From an uncultured Lachnospiraceae bacterium (GTDB lineage Bacteria > Bacillota > Clostridia > Lachnospirales > Lachnospiraceae): 64,000 nucleotides of DNA. The number at the start of each line of letters is the position of its first letter. The stretch's first letter is position 1. The DNA lies in the NCBI GenBank assembly GCA_902476265.1, contig CABSCP010000015.1:18590-82589 (forward strand), written 5' to 3'. This document shows positions 31,717-40,662 of the stretch, piece by piece. The notes under the pieces are model-generated. The model searched no databases. It was given only the letters and a program-made list of their open reading frames with translations, and was not told the DNA's origin. Made by a program: the position numbers and the translations under genes.

Positions 31717-33495
31717 ATGGCTTACAATTCTTATAAAGATGATGAAACCAATGTTGAGGTTGGCAAAACAAAAACACTTTTGCGGCTTTTTTCCTATCTG
31801 CTGGCCTATAAACGGCAGATTCTGGGCGTGCTGGCCATCATGGCTTTCTGTGTGCTCGTCAGCCTTTTAAATCCGCTGATCATGGAATCCGCCATTGATA
31901 AGCATATTTCCATCGGTGATTTTCCCGGGCTTTTCAAACTGATCGGATTTGCGGTGATATTGAATGTGCTCATGATTTTAAGTGTGAAACTGCGCATGTG
32001 GATCATGGCAAAACTGTGCAATAACGTGCTGGTGACCATCCGCCAGCAGCTTTACACCCATATCCAGACCCTGGATTTTAACTTTTTTGACAGCCGTCCT
32101 ACCGGAAAGATCCTGGCCCGCATCATCGGCGATATCAATTCCTTAAAGGATGTGCTGGGCAACTGTGTCACCACACTGATCCCCGACTTTTTTACGATCT
32201 GTGCGGTGGTGGCCATCATGTTTGCGAAGAATGCAGCCCTTGCGGCCGCTTCCCTGATCAGCCTGCCGCTGATGGCCGTGTGTATCTGGTTCATCCAGGT
32301 ATACTCCCACAAACGCTGGCAGATTTTCCGGAAAAAGTCCTCCAACTTAAATGCCTTCGTGCATGAGGACCTTTCCGGCATCCGCATCATCCAGAGTTTT
32401 TCCGCGGAAAATGAAACCAGGAATACCTTCCGCCAGCTGACTGATGAACATAAGAATTCCTTCATCGACGCCGTCCGTTTAAATGACGCTTTCGGCTCGG
32501 TCATCGACTTCTGCTGGGGGCTGGGAACCATTTCCCTGTATTTTACAGGTATTGTTATACTGGGCACGGACCGGGTTTCCGTGGGGATGCTGATCGCCTT
32601 CGGCTCCTATATTTCCATGTTCTGGCACCCGATCATGAATCTGAGCAACTTTTACAACCAGATCATCACCAACATCGCCGGAGCGGAACGTATTTTTGAA
32701 ATCCTGGACACCAAATCCCAGATCACCGATGAAGCGGATGTCACTCCCCTGCCTCCCATTGAAGGCAGCGTCACCTTTGACGATGTCTCCTTCTCTTATG
32801 ACGGACAGACAAAGGTGCTAAACCATGTGAACTTCACCATCAAGCCGGGCGAAACCATCGCTCTGGTAGGTCCTACCGGCGCCGGGAAAACCACCATCGT
32901 CAACCTGATCAGCCGCTTTTACGACATTCAGGAAGGGCATATTTTCATTGATAACTATGATTTGAAGAAAGTTTCCATCGAAAGCCTCCGGCAACAGATG
33001 GGTGTCATGACCCAGGACAATTTCCTGTTCTCCGGCACCATCAAGGACAATATCCGGTACGGAAAATTAAACGCTACCGACGAAGAGATCATCGCGGCGG
33101 CAAAGGCGGTCAATGCCCATGATTTCATCATGAAACTTGACAAAGGCTATGATACCGAACTTTCGGAACGGGGCGGCGGACTGTCCATCGGTCAGAAACA
33201 GCTGCTGGCGTTTGCCCGCACCATGGTATCCGATCCCCGGATCCTGATTTTGGACGAAGCTACCAGCAGTATCGATACGAATACGGAAATCCTGGTACAG
33301 GAGGGCATCGAAAAGCTGTTGAAAGGGCGGACTTCCTTTGTCATCGCCCACCGCCTTTCCACAATCCAGAAAGCGGACCGCATTTTCGTCATAGACGACG
33401 GCCGCATCATCGAGGAAGGAAATGCCGCACAGCTTCTGGCAAAGAAAGGATTCTACTACAATCTGTACATGAGCCAGTTTAAAAACGTGGTATAA
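31717..33495 (+). CDS. Multidrug ABC exporter half-transporter, BmrD-like
   Basis: 592 residues. It has a six-helix exporter domain (about 25-325) and an ATPase domain. Walker A is GPTGAGKTT, Q-loop VMTQDNFLFSG and Walker B ILILDEATSSID with the catalytic Glu; the H-loop is IAHRLST. The signature is LSIGQKQLL rather than LSGGQ, so its composite site with the partner's Walker motifs is the degenerate one. AAGGAGGTGATG just before the start suggests strong, coupled translation. It pairs with the preceding protein as a heterodimer. Confidence 0.93.
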   Translation: MAYNSYKDDETNVEVGKTKTLLRLFSYLLAYKRQILGVLAIMAFCVLVSLLNPLIMESAIDKHISIGDFPGLFKLIGFAVILNVLMILSVKLRMWIMAKLCNNVLVTIRQQLYTHIQTLDFNFFDSRPTGKILARIIGDINSLKDVLGNCVTTLIPDFFTICAVVAIMFAKNAALAAASLISLPLMAVCIWFIQVYSHKRWQIFRKKSSNLNAFVHEDLSGIRIIQSFSAENETRNTFRQLTDEHKNSFIDAVRLNDAFGSVIDFCWGLGTISLYFTGIVILGTDRVSVGMLIAFGSYISMFWHPIMNLSNFYNQIITNIAGAERIFEILDTKSQITDEADVTPLPPIEGSVTFDDVSFSYDGQTKVLNHVNFTIKPGETIALVGPTGAGKTTIVNLISRFYDIQEGHIFIDNYDLKKVSIESLRQQMGVMTQDNFLFSGTIKDNIRYGKLNATDEEIIAAAKAVNAHDFIMKLDKGYDTELSERGGGLSIGQKQLLAFARTMVSDPRILILDEATSSIDTNTEILVQEGIEKLLKGRTSFVIAHRLSTIQKADRIFVIDDGRIIEEGNAAQLLAKKGFYYNLYMSQFKNVV

Positions 33496-33498
33496 GAC

Positions 33499-33721
33499 GA
33501 TTCGCGGTCCGGCAGGGCCCCATCGGAATCACCGGCAGCCCGCAGACAGCGCCCGGCAGCACGCCTCTTAGAGGGCACGCTTGCGCTCGGATAAATGCGC
33601 AGCGGCACGTAGGGCTGCACAAAACGCAGCCCAAATGCCGGCGCATTTATAACGGCCCTTACAGAGGCGTGTGGCCGTGCGCTGCCGGTGGCTCCGATGG
33701 AGCTTGGCGGGCGGCGGATCG
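33499..33721. repeat. Large imperfect palindrome, copy 2 of the dispersed element
   Basis: It begins 4 bp after the exporter stop and is self-complementary over about 220 bp. Outer arms share CCATCGGA/TCCGATGG and ACCGGCAGC/GCTGCCGGT; inner arms share CACGCCTCT/AGAGGCGTG. The core 33571-33664 matches the reverse complement of 530-623 at about 86 of 94 positions. The arms are unlike those of copy 1 but still complementary to each other. Nested stems include ATAAATGCGC/GCGCATTTAT and GGGCTGC/GCAGCCC (33612-33632). Confidence 0.85.
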
Positions 33722-33776
33722 TGGATAAGAAAAAAAACATATCTTAAAGCTGTAAGCTTTCGATCATCAGGAATAA

Positions 33777-33843
33777 AAAACAACCGCTCTATCGACCAGG
33801 CACCAGAAAAATGGTGTGTCTGGGCCGGTAGAGCGGTTGTTTT
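33777..33843. terminator. Bidirectional terminator between ABC exporter and MATE genes
   Basis: AAAACAACCGCTCTA (33777-33791) pairs with TAGAGCGGTTGTTTT (33829-33843). A CACCA/TGGTG stem lies inside, and each strand ends in a T-run. The genes on either side converge. Confidence 0.88.
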
Positions 33844-33926
33844 CGTTTCGTAATTTTATCTTTCCGTAGAACGGCAGACGGGTGTCACGCAAAATGCAGT
33901 CCTCCGGTTCGGTTTATCCCGGACTG

Positions 33927-35270
33927 TTATGCATTGGCGCTGTTTTGTTCCATTTTCTTCATGGTAAAGCGGTAGGCGATCCATAGGAAGATGCCCGTCA
34001 GGCACCAGGCGCTGGCATTGGCGCTGCAGACGCCCTCATAACTCATGAAGTGGGCCGCAATGACTGCCACTACCGCCCGGCACACAAGCTCCACCACGCC
34101 GCCCATCATAGGCAAAAACCCGAAGCCGCATCCCTGCATCACATTGCGGTAAATGAAAATCATGCCCAGCGGTGTGAAGAACACGCCGCAGATCATAATA
34201 TAGGTTCTCACATAGGCTAATACTTCCGTCATATCTCCGGTGATGAACAGATGCACCACCCAGGGCAGCACCGCCAAAAGTACTGCAAAAGTCACCACCG
34301 AATAAACCGTAGACATCCGGAAAGCGATCCTGGATCCTTTTTTGATCCGTTCCAGATCGCCCACGCCGCGGTTCTGGGCACAATAGGTCGCCATGGTCAT
34401 TCCCATGGCAGCCAGCGCCTGGGTGGCAAACTGTTCCACCTTGCAGGCCACCGTATAGGCAGCCACCACTACGGATCCCAGCATGTTCAGCGCCGCCTGC
34501 ACCATGATCGCGCCGATGGCGGTGATGGAAAACTGCAGGGCCATGGGGATCCCGATGGACATCTGATTTTTCATACACCACTTTTCCGGCGTAAAGTGTC
34601 TCTTCTTAATCTGTAAGAGGGGCACTTTCTTCCATATATAAACCAGGCATAAGAGGCCGCTGACCCCCTGAGAGGCGATGGTGGCCACGGCGGCCCCCGC
34701 CACGCCCATATGGAAAACAATGATGAACAAAAGATCCAGAATCACGTTTAAGACCGCCGCCAGGATCAGAAAATAAAGGGGCACCTTGCTGTTTCCCACA
34801 GCCCGCAGCATGCTGGAAAGCAGGTTATAAAGAATGTTAAAGCCCATTCCCCAGCAAATGATGATAATATAAGTCCTGGACATCCCGTAGATGTCCTCCG
34901 GGGTCTGCATCACGTGCAGAAGCCAGTCCATCCCGGCCACGCTCACCGCCGTCATCACAACGGTCATGAGAATAGAAAGAAAATAGCCGTTGCCGACGCT
35001 TTTCTTCACCCCTTCTACATCCCCCGCGCCAAAACGCTGGGAGGTCAGCACCGTAAATCCGGTGGTCAGTCCCTGCATAAATCCTAAAATCAAAAAGGAT
35101 ATGGTTCCGGTGGCGCCCACCGCCGCCAGGGCCTTTACCCCTACAAACTGGCCCACGATCACCGTGTCCATCACATTGTAAAGCTGCTGAAAAATATTCC
35201 CCAGAATGATGGGAATAATGAACTTTACAATCAGCCGAAAGGGGCTGCCCTTTGTCATATCAAGTTCCAT
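33927..35270 (-). CDS. MATE family efflux transporter
   Basis: 447 residues, twelve membrane helices in two bundles of six. It starts MELDMTKGSPFRLIVKFIIPI, typical of the DinF/NorM-like clade of Firmicutes. Motifs include QLYNVMDTVIVGQFVG in helix 1-2, AVGATGTISF, and at the start of the second half IGIPMALQFSITAIG. It probably exports cationic drugs by Na+ or H+ antiport; the substrate is unknown. It has its own promoter with a symmetric element and ends at the bidirectional terminator. Confidence 0.92.
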   Translation of the reverse strand: MELDMTKGSPFRLIVKFIIPIILGNIFQQLYNVMDTVIVGQFVGVKALAAVGATGTISFLILGFMQGLTTGFTVLTSQRFGAGDVEGVKKSVGNGYFLSILMTVVMTAVSVAGMDWLLHVMQTPEDIYGMSRTYIIIICWGMGFNILYNLLSSMLRAVGNSKVPLYFLILAAVLNVILDLLFIIVFHMGVAGAAVATIASQGVSGLLCLVYIWKKVPLLQIKKRHFTPEKWCMKNQMSIGIPMALQFSITAIGAIMVQAALNMLGSVVVAAYTVACKVEQFATQALAAMGMTMATYCAQNRGVGDLERIKKGSRIAFRMSTVYSVVTFAVLLAVLPWVVHLFITGDMTEVLAYVRTYIMICGVFFTPLGMIFIYRNVMQGCGFGFLPMMGGVVELVCRAVVAVIAAHFMSYEGVCSANASAWCLTGIFLWIAYRFTMKKMEQNSANA

Positions 35271-35334
35271 GTATAATTCCGCCTTTTCTCTTTGTCAGCG
35301 GGAGAATTATACAACAGAAACCAGCGGCCCGCAA
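35271..35334 (-). promoter_or_regulatory. MATE promoter with inverted repeat reaching the start codon
   Basis: Minus strand: -35 TTGCGG (35329-35334), 17-bp spacer, -10 TATAAT (35306-35311). A perfect 9-bp repeat GTATAATTC/GAATTATAC places one arm over the -10 (35304-35312) and the other directly before the ATG (35271-35279). It could bind a regulator. Confidence 0.65.
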
Positions 35335-35381
35335 TGGGTAAAATTGCAAAGAAACCGTATTTTTTTTACAGAACCTTCTTC

Positions 35382-35759
35382 TCACATATCGTCGGGATCC
35401 AGATCCGCCATCTCTCCCGCTCCGATATCCAGCATGTTGAGGGTGCGGCGTTTCAGACGCGCTGTTTCCGAAGCCTCCAGCACGAAATCTTTGATCGCCT
35501 TGGAATTTTTAATATGGCACAGATACAGTTCCGGGTTTGTGGTATCTCCCGTGTAACACTTCACGGTCCCTAACCCGAAAATGCGTTCTCCAAAGGACCG
35601 TATAAGCTCCACATCCTGTACTTTGTACATATAGCAGTCGTTTTCCCTGCGGTTTAAAAAGCCTTCCTCTATGGTGATCATGTCTTCCTTCACCGTGTAG
35701 ACCGTAAACGTGAACGGAAGCCCAAAAAACAACCATCTTTTTCTTTCCTTAAACTCCAT
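35382..35759 (-). CDS. PH-like domain protein, unknown role
   Basis: 125 residues from the ATG at 35759 (AAAGGGATGGG upstream). The sequence fits a bacterial PH-like (bPH/DUF304-type) barrel. It has WLFFGLPFTFTVYTVKED, then NRRENDCYMYKVQDVELIRSF, in which short-lived strands and the Tyr-x-Val-Asp-Val turn are typical, then IKNSKAIKDFVLEASE as the closing helix. No membrane helix or signal is seen. The last 20 residues are Asp-rich. It has its own promoter and no clear partner. Confidence 0.75.
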   Translation of the reverse strand: MEFKERKRWLFFGLPFTFTVYTVKEDMITIEEGFLNRRENDCYMYKVQDVELIRSFGERIFGLGTVKCYTGDTTNPELYLCHIKNSKAIKDFVLEASETARLKRRTLNMLDIGAGEMADLDPDDM

Positions 35760-35820
35760 AGTCCCATCCCTTTCTCCCGGCTCTGCGGGCTGCAAAACCT
35801 GTCCTGTCGCTTATTCCTGC

Positions 35821-35849
35821 ATTATAAGCCATTCCGTCGAATTTTGCAA
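35821..35849 (-). promoter_or_regulatory. Promoter of the PH-like gene
   Basis: Minus strand: -35 TTGCAA (35844-35849), 17-bp spacer, -10 TATAAT (35821-35826). Confidence 0.72.
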
Positions 35850-35870
35850 ATACCTGCCGCCTTCTGCGCA

Positions 35871-37385
35871 TCATACCAGCTTTCCCTTTATCGTCCCTCT
35901 CTGGTAGTTCACCTGATACTCATAGGGATTCTGTCCGAATTTTTTCTTGAATGCGGTGGAAAAGTAACTCAAAGAAGAGAACCCGACCTTTTCCGCAATT
36001 TCATATACTTTCATATCCGTCGTTTCCAAAAGTTCCACCGCGTGGCGCATCCGCAGATTATTCAGATAGGTGACATAGTTCACCCCCGTTTCCCGGCTGA
36101 ATATCCGGGAAAAATGTTCCGGACTAAAGCCTGCAAGCTCCGCGCTTTCTCCCAGCGATATCTTTTCTCCGTAATGCTGCTCCATATAAACGATGGCCCG
36201 CCGCACCTGCGCAGTCATCCCCGCCGGCTGGTTCCCGTTTTTTGCCGCCGGTTCAAATGCCGCGTCAATAATCGCTCTGACCTGTTCCAGGGACGCTGCC
36301 GCAAGAATTTCCTCCTTCGCAACGCGCGCCGTATGATCCACATCCTCCGACACGTCTTTGGCAAAATGAAGAAAAGAAATCAGGGCGGAAGCCAGCCCCT
36401 TTTTCAGCGCTTCTATATCCGACGGATATGCCTTCCCGGCCTCCTGCATGAAATCGCTCATACTCCGGTACGCCTCCTGAAAATTCTGGCGTACCAAAAA
36501 CCTCATGTATGAAAGCTGGAAATTTTCCTCCAGAAGGGAAATATCCTTTGCCTCCTGTTTTTCAAAAACCTTCTGTTTTGGTTCATAAAAACGCAGGGAA
36601 CAGCGATAAACCGCCGTGTGGATGGCCCGGACCAGGCTGCCGGGATCTTTTTCCACATCACTGATGCCGCAGCAGATACAGACCTGCCTCCGGGCGGCAT
36701 CCCCGGCCTCTCTCGCTGCAAGCGCTGCCGTCATCCGGCTGTGGTTTCCGGTGTTGGCGATCAGGATCAGATGATCGTTTCCCAGCGGAAAGGAAATGAT
36801 ATTCTGCAGACCGGCAAAGCATTCCTTCCTGTTTTGTTCAAATACCTGCACATCTTCGCAGAAAAAATCCATCGCCATCACAGGTCTGTTTTCCAGCAGA
36901 ATTCCCTGCATGGCAAGTTCCTGCACAGGAATCGTCTCCTCCCCTTTTTTTAACGTCAGCGCCTGCAGATAGTGAATGCGGGAGGACAGCGTTCTGATCC
37001 CCATATCCTTTTGTTTTTTTACCGTCTCTCTGGCTTTGTCCAGGATGGCATACAGGCTTTCCTCCGTCATTTCCGTTTTCAGAATATATTCTTCCGTTCC
37101 TATTTTGAGCGCGGTTCTGGCGTAGTCAAAATCTTCATGGCTGGTGAGCACCGCCATATAGACAGAGGCGTCTTCTCTGCGGATTTGGCGAAGCATTTCA
37201 AGGCCGTCCATCCCCGGCATTTCTATGTCACACAGGATGATCTCCGGCTGAAAGGCCCGCCATATCTCAATTCCTTCTCTGGCGTTGGCTGCGGTGGCGC
37301 AGGTAAACCCCGGAAACCGGGATATGCAGAATGCGATCCACTGACGAATCGGCGCTTCATCATCTATTGCCAACACTTTGATCAT
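35871..37385 (-). CDS. YesN-type response regulator, AraC DNA-binding domain
   Basis: 504 residues. The receiver domain (1-120) has Asp8/Asp9, phosphoacceptor Asp53 (LCDIEMPGMDG), the Thr/Ser in AVLTSHEDFDYA, and Lys in YILKTEMT. A middle region of about 250 residues without clear motifs is typical of the YesN group. The C-terminal AraC double helix-turn-helix spans about 400-495, with LAGFSPEHFSRIFSRETG and VGFSSLSYFSTAFKKKFGQNP. It is encoded last in the sulfatase/ABC operon and overlaps its histidine kinase gene by 26 bp. It probably activates that operon. Confidence 0.93.
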   Translation of the reverse strand: MIKVLAIDDEAPIRQWIAFCISRFPGFTCATAANAREGIEIWRAFQPEIILCDIEMPGMDGLEMLRQIRREDASVYMAVLTSHEDFDYARTALKIGTEEYILKTEMTEESLYAILDKARETVKKQKDMGIRTLSSRIHYLQALTLKKGEETIPVQELAMQGILLENRPVMAMDFFCEDVQVFEQNRKECFAGLQNIISFPLGNDHLILIANTGNHSRMTAALAAREAGDAARRQVCICCGISDVEKDPGSLVRAIHTAVYRCSLRFYEPKQKVFEKQEAKDISLLEENFQLSYMRFLVRQNFQEAYRSMSDFMQEAGKAYPSDIEALKKGLASALISFLHFAKDVSEDVDHTARVAKEEILAAASLEQVRAIIDAAFEPAAKNGNQPAGMTAQVRRAIVYMEQHYGEKISLGESAELAGFSPEHFSRIFSRETGVNYVTYLNNLRMRHAVELLETTDMKVYEIAEKVGFSSLSYFSTAFKKKFGQNPYEYQVNYQRGTIKGKLV

Positions 37386-39168
37386 CAGGCACCCCTCCTT
37401 CCTGTTTCCTGATCACGGGAAGCGTTAATATCGCCTTCGTCCCTTCCTCCGGCTGGCTTTCGATGCGCAGACTGTACTCCTGCCCGAATAAAAGCCGGAT
37501 GCGGTCATCAATATTTTTAATGCCGATATGGGGCTTGTCCGCCCCCTCATTTTCACGAAAGACGGCTTCGATCTGTTCCCGGCTCATGCCGATCCCGTTA
37601 TCCTCCACCTCAATCACGATCTTCCTGTTTTTTTCCCGGACCGAAACGGCAATCACACCGTATCCTTTGAACCGCTCGCCGCCGTGTACGATCGCATTTT
37701 CCACCAGCGGCTGGACCAAAAGGGCCGGGAGCAGGCAGTCCGCAACAGCCTCGTCATACTGGATAATCACATCAAACTGATCCCCATAGCGGAAACGCTG
37801 CAGGTCGGCATACTGCTGCACGGAATCCATCTGGCTTCGGATCGAAACCAGCTTGTCGGGGTTGGAAAGCGTACTGCGTAAAAGCTGGATAAACGAGGAG
37901 AGCATCCTGGACGCTTTCTTGTTTTCTCCCATATTTACCACACATTTAATGGAAAAAAGCGTATTGTACATAAAATGTGGATTGATCTGGGCCTGCAGAA
38001 GATCCGCCTGCATCCTTCTTTTCTGCTCTTCCTTTTTCTTTTCACTTTCCATCAGTTCCCGGATTCTGGAAAGCATCTGCCGGATGCCGTCGCTTAACGT
38101 ATTGATTTCCGCATAGCTTTTCATCATGGGCACAGCGTTCATATCCCCCTCTTCCACCCGCAGCACATAATCCCGCAGTCTCAGAATCGGCCGCACAATT
38201 TTTCCGGAGAACATCCAGGCCAGAAAAGCTCCCACAAGAGTGACGCACAGAGTCAGAACCACCACTCTGTTTCGGGTGGCGCGGATGGGTTTTAGCAAAT
38301 GATCCAGCGGTGTTTCCTCAAATACGGTAAAGCCATATTCCTGATCCGTATACTTACCAAACAGCGCTTCCTCCCCAGGCAGCTGTACGATGGCATACAC
38401 CTCCTCCCCGAAAAGCCGGTCCAGATTTTTCATGTTAAAATAGTGGAACCCCACAATTTTGCTCACATTGCTGGAGATGATATTGCCGTCATTGTCGGTG
38501 ACATAAATATTGCTGCCGGGGGAAATCACATCCGCATAGGTCTTGTAAATCTGCTGTTCATTCACATTGATCATAAGGTAACCTAAAATGCCGCCGTTCT
38601 CATCCAGCACTGTGCGGGCCGCCACAAAGGAATTGACCGAAAGCGCCTTATCCTTATAGCTTGCGATATCCACAATTTCACCTCCGGCGGCATACAGCTG
38701 CCTGTACCAGATCCGGATTTCGGGATTGATATAATCATAGTCCGAAGGGACGGCATCGGAACAATATCCGATCCCGTCCCTGGAAAGATATACCACGTAA
38801 TAATCCAGATTGATCTGATTAAAAGAAACCTTATATTGCCGGGTGAGTTCATCCATATAGTCAAAAAAATCCTGCTGATTCTCCCGATCCAGTTTTTGCA
38901 TACGGGAAATAACCCCTGCATCATTATAATACAGGTTGGAAATCGTATAAGCGTTGCTTTTGAAGGTCTTCACCCTGCCGGCGATCTGACTGAGCACATC
39001 AGACCGGTTGGTTCCGATCACTTTGAGCAGACTGGAACGGTACGCCATATAAGAGCCGCCCGCAATCAGCATGATTACGATCATACAGGTGCCCATCAGC
39101 AGGGACATGGCAATCATACGAATACTGTTCCATTTTACTACGGGATTCCTTCCAGCTGTTTTTTTCAA
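37360..39168 (-). CDS. YesM-type sensor histidine kinase
   Basis: About 602 residues from a TTG start (39166-39168), which has GGAG 8 nt upstream; a GTG three codons earlier is the alternative. Two membrane helices lie at about 18-42 and 300-322 and enclose a dCache-like extracytoplasmic sensor of about 250 residues. HAMP follows, then the His_kinase domain. The phospho-His is in QINPHFMYNTLFSIK, and the ATP-binding region has QPLVENAIVHG, VEDNGIGM and GIGIKN-like HIGIKNIDDR. It senses a small molecule outside the cell, probably the operon's substrate, and phosphorylates the adjacent regulator. Confidence 0.93.
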   Translation of the reverse strand: MKKTAGRNPVVKWNSIRMIAMSLLMGTCMIVIMLIAGGSYMAYRSSLLKVIGTNRSDVLSQIAGRVKTFKSNAYTISNLYYNDAGVISRMQKLDRENQQDFFDYMDELTRQYKVSFNQINLDYYVVYLSRDGIGYCSDAVPSDYDYINPEIRIWYRQLYAAGGEIVDIASYKDKALSVNSFVAARTVLDENGGILGYLMINVNEQQIYKTYADVISPGSNIYVTDNDGNIISSNVSKIVGFHYFNMKNLDRLFGEEVYAIVQLPGEEALFGKYTDQEYGFTVFEETPLDHLLKPIRATRNRVVVLTLCVTLVGAFLAWMFSGKIVRPILRLRDYVLRVEEGDMNAVPMMKSYAEINTLSDGIRQMLSRIRELMESEKKKEEQKRRMQADLLQAQINPHFMYNTLFSIKCVVNMGENKKASRMLSSFIQLLRSTLSNPDKLVSIRSQMDSVQQYADLQRFRYGDQFDVIIQYDEAVADCLLPALLVQPLVENAIVHGGERFKGYGVIAVSVREKNRKIVIEVEDNGIGMSREQIEAVFRENEGADKPHIGIKNIDDRIRLLFGQEYSLRIESQPEEGTKAILTLPVIRKQEGGVPDDQSVGNR

Positions 39169-39184
39169 ATTATTCACTCCATGG

Positions 39185-40651
39185 TCAATATTTCCCGGTT
39201 CGGACGGGAAGCGTGTCCTCCGTTTCCATGAGTCTGTCCGTCAGCTGTCTGATCAGCTCCTGCTTCACCTGCTGCCAGGCAGGGTCCGCCCAGAGATTCA
39301 CAAATTCCTCCGGATCGGCATTCCGGTCGTAGAGCTCTCCGAACCGCTCTCCTGCATAATAGGTCAGCTTATAATCTTTTCCGGTCAGACATCTCACATC
39401 CAGCCCCCAGTCATAGCATTTAAACTCCGTCAGCGCGTACCTGCGGCCGGCTCCTGCATCCCCCCGCATCACTGTGGCCATGGACATACCCTGGACCCCA
39501 TATGGCGTCCGGATGCCGGCATATTCCAGGATTGTGGGCATCAGGTCCACATGCTCTGTGATTTGTCCAAACCGCGCGCCTTTGGGAATGACGCCGGGCC
39601 ATTTTATGAGAAGAGGCGCTTTGATCAGACAGTCATACAAAAAAGGGCCCTTAAACAAAAGACCGTGATCTCCCATCAGTTCTCCGTGATCATTGGTAAA
39701 GATCACCAGGGTATCGTCCTCTATTCCTTTTTCCCTGACCGCCTCCAGAATCCGTCCCACATTTTCATCCACCAGAGTGATCATGCCATAATAGGCAGCT
39801 TTCACCTGCCCCCACTGATGCAGGGACAGTTTCCTGTAATCGTACTTTTCGTTGGAAAAGCCACGGCCCGTCCGGTGTTTCATAAAATGAGGCGGTTTGT
39901 CCAAAAGCTCTCCTTCCCGGTATACCGGGGCATCCAGGGTGTCCGGATCATACAGGTCTGCATAGGCCTTTGGCGGATCGAACGGATGATGGGGGTCCAC
40001 AAAGCTGCACAGGGCAAAAAACGGGCGCTCTGTCCCGGATTCCCGGATCAGGTCTATGGTCCGGTCCGCAATCCAGGCGGACTGATGGAATTTCGGATTT
40101 ATCTTGCCAGGATAAACCTGGGGCGGTCCGGAAGTATCCTTATCCGCCGCCGAAGCCCGGTCCTCCCGTGCCTTGCGCTCTCCCTGCATCTTCACTTCTT
40201 CATAATCAACGGGGCTTTCCCGTTTCAGCCAGTCCAGATATTCTCCCGTCTTGGTATCGCAGGTCGTGTGGATCACCTCAAATCCGTACCGGTCCTCCGG
40301 CCAGTCTTCCTCTTCTCTTTCCTTTGGCCGAAACTGTGTGGTCAAATGCATTTTCCCGATGGCCGCCGTCAGATAACCGTTCTCATGAAGCACCTCCGGC
40401 AAAGTGATTTCCGAATCCCGCAGCGCGATCCCGTTATCTCTGGTACCGTGGTTTTTGGGATACCGTCCGGTCAGTATGCTGCATCTGGAAGGCGAGCAGA
40501 CAGGATTCTGCACAAAATGATTGTCAAAAGCACAGCCGTTTAACGCCAGACTGTCAATATTGGGCGTATGAATCCGGGTGTTTCCGTAGCAGCCCAGCGC
40601 GTCATAACGGAGCTGGTCCGCCATAATCAGTAAAATATTCGGTCGTTTCAT
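39185..40651 (-). CDS. Cytoplasmic type I sulfatase
   Basis: 488 residues from the ATG at 40651 (TAGGAGG upstream). The sulfatase fold is clear: metal ligands in MADQLRYDALGCYGN, and the formylglycine motif C-S-P-S-R (Cys52-Arg56) followed by CSILTGRYP. Further motifs are GKMHL, DPHHPFDPP and FTNDHGELMGDHGL. It hydrolyses sulfate esters (the fold also includes phosphonate-monoester hydrolases) once Cys52 is converted to formylglycine by an anSME-type enzyme, which is not in this window. There is no signal peptide, so it acts on an imported compound, consistent with the ABC importer genes upstream. Confidence 0.92.
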   Translation of the reverse strand: MKRPNILLIMADQLRYDALGCYGNTRIHTPNIDSLALNGCAFDNHFVQNPVCSPSRCSILTGRYPKNHGTRDNGIALRDSEITLPEVLHENGYLTAAIGKMHLTTQFRPKEREEEDWPEDRYGFEVIHTTCDTKTGEYLDWLKRESPVDYEEVKMQGERKAREDRASAADKDTSGPPQVYPGKINPKFHQSAWIADRTIDLIRESGTERPFFALCSFVDPHHPFDPPKAYADLYDPDTLDAPVYREGELLDKPPHFMKHRTGRGFSNEKYDYRKLSLHQWGQVKAAYYGMITLVDENVGRILEAVREKGIEDDTLVIFTNDHGELMGDHGLLFKGPFLYDCLIKAPLLIKWPGVIPKGARFGQITEHVDLMPTILEYAGIRTPYGVQGMSMATVMRGDAGAGRRYALTEFKCYDWGLDVRCLTGKDYKLTYYAGERFGELYDRNADPEEFVNLWADPAWQQVKQELIRQLTDRLMETEDTLPVRTGKY

Positions 40652-40662
40652 CCCATGTCCTC

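Noticed and set aside
39071..40543. 490-codon open frame antisense to the sulfatase
   Set aside because: It lies opposite the clear CSPSR sulfatase and is a long frame caused by GC bias at third positions.
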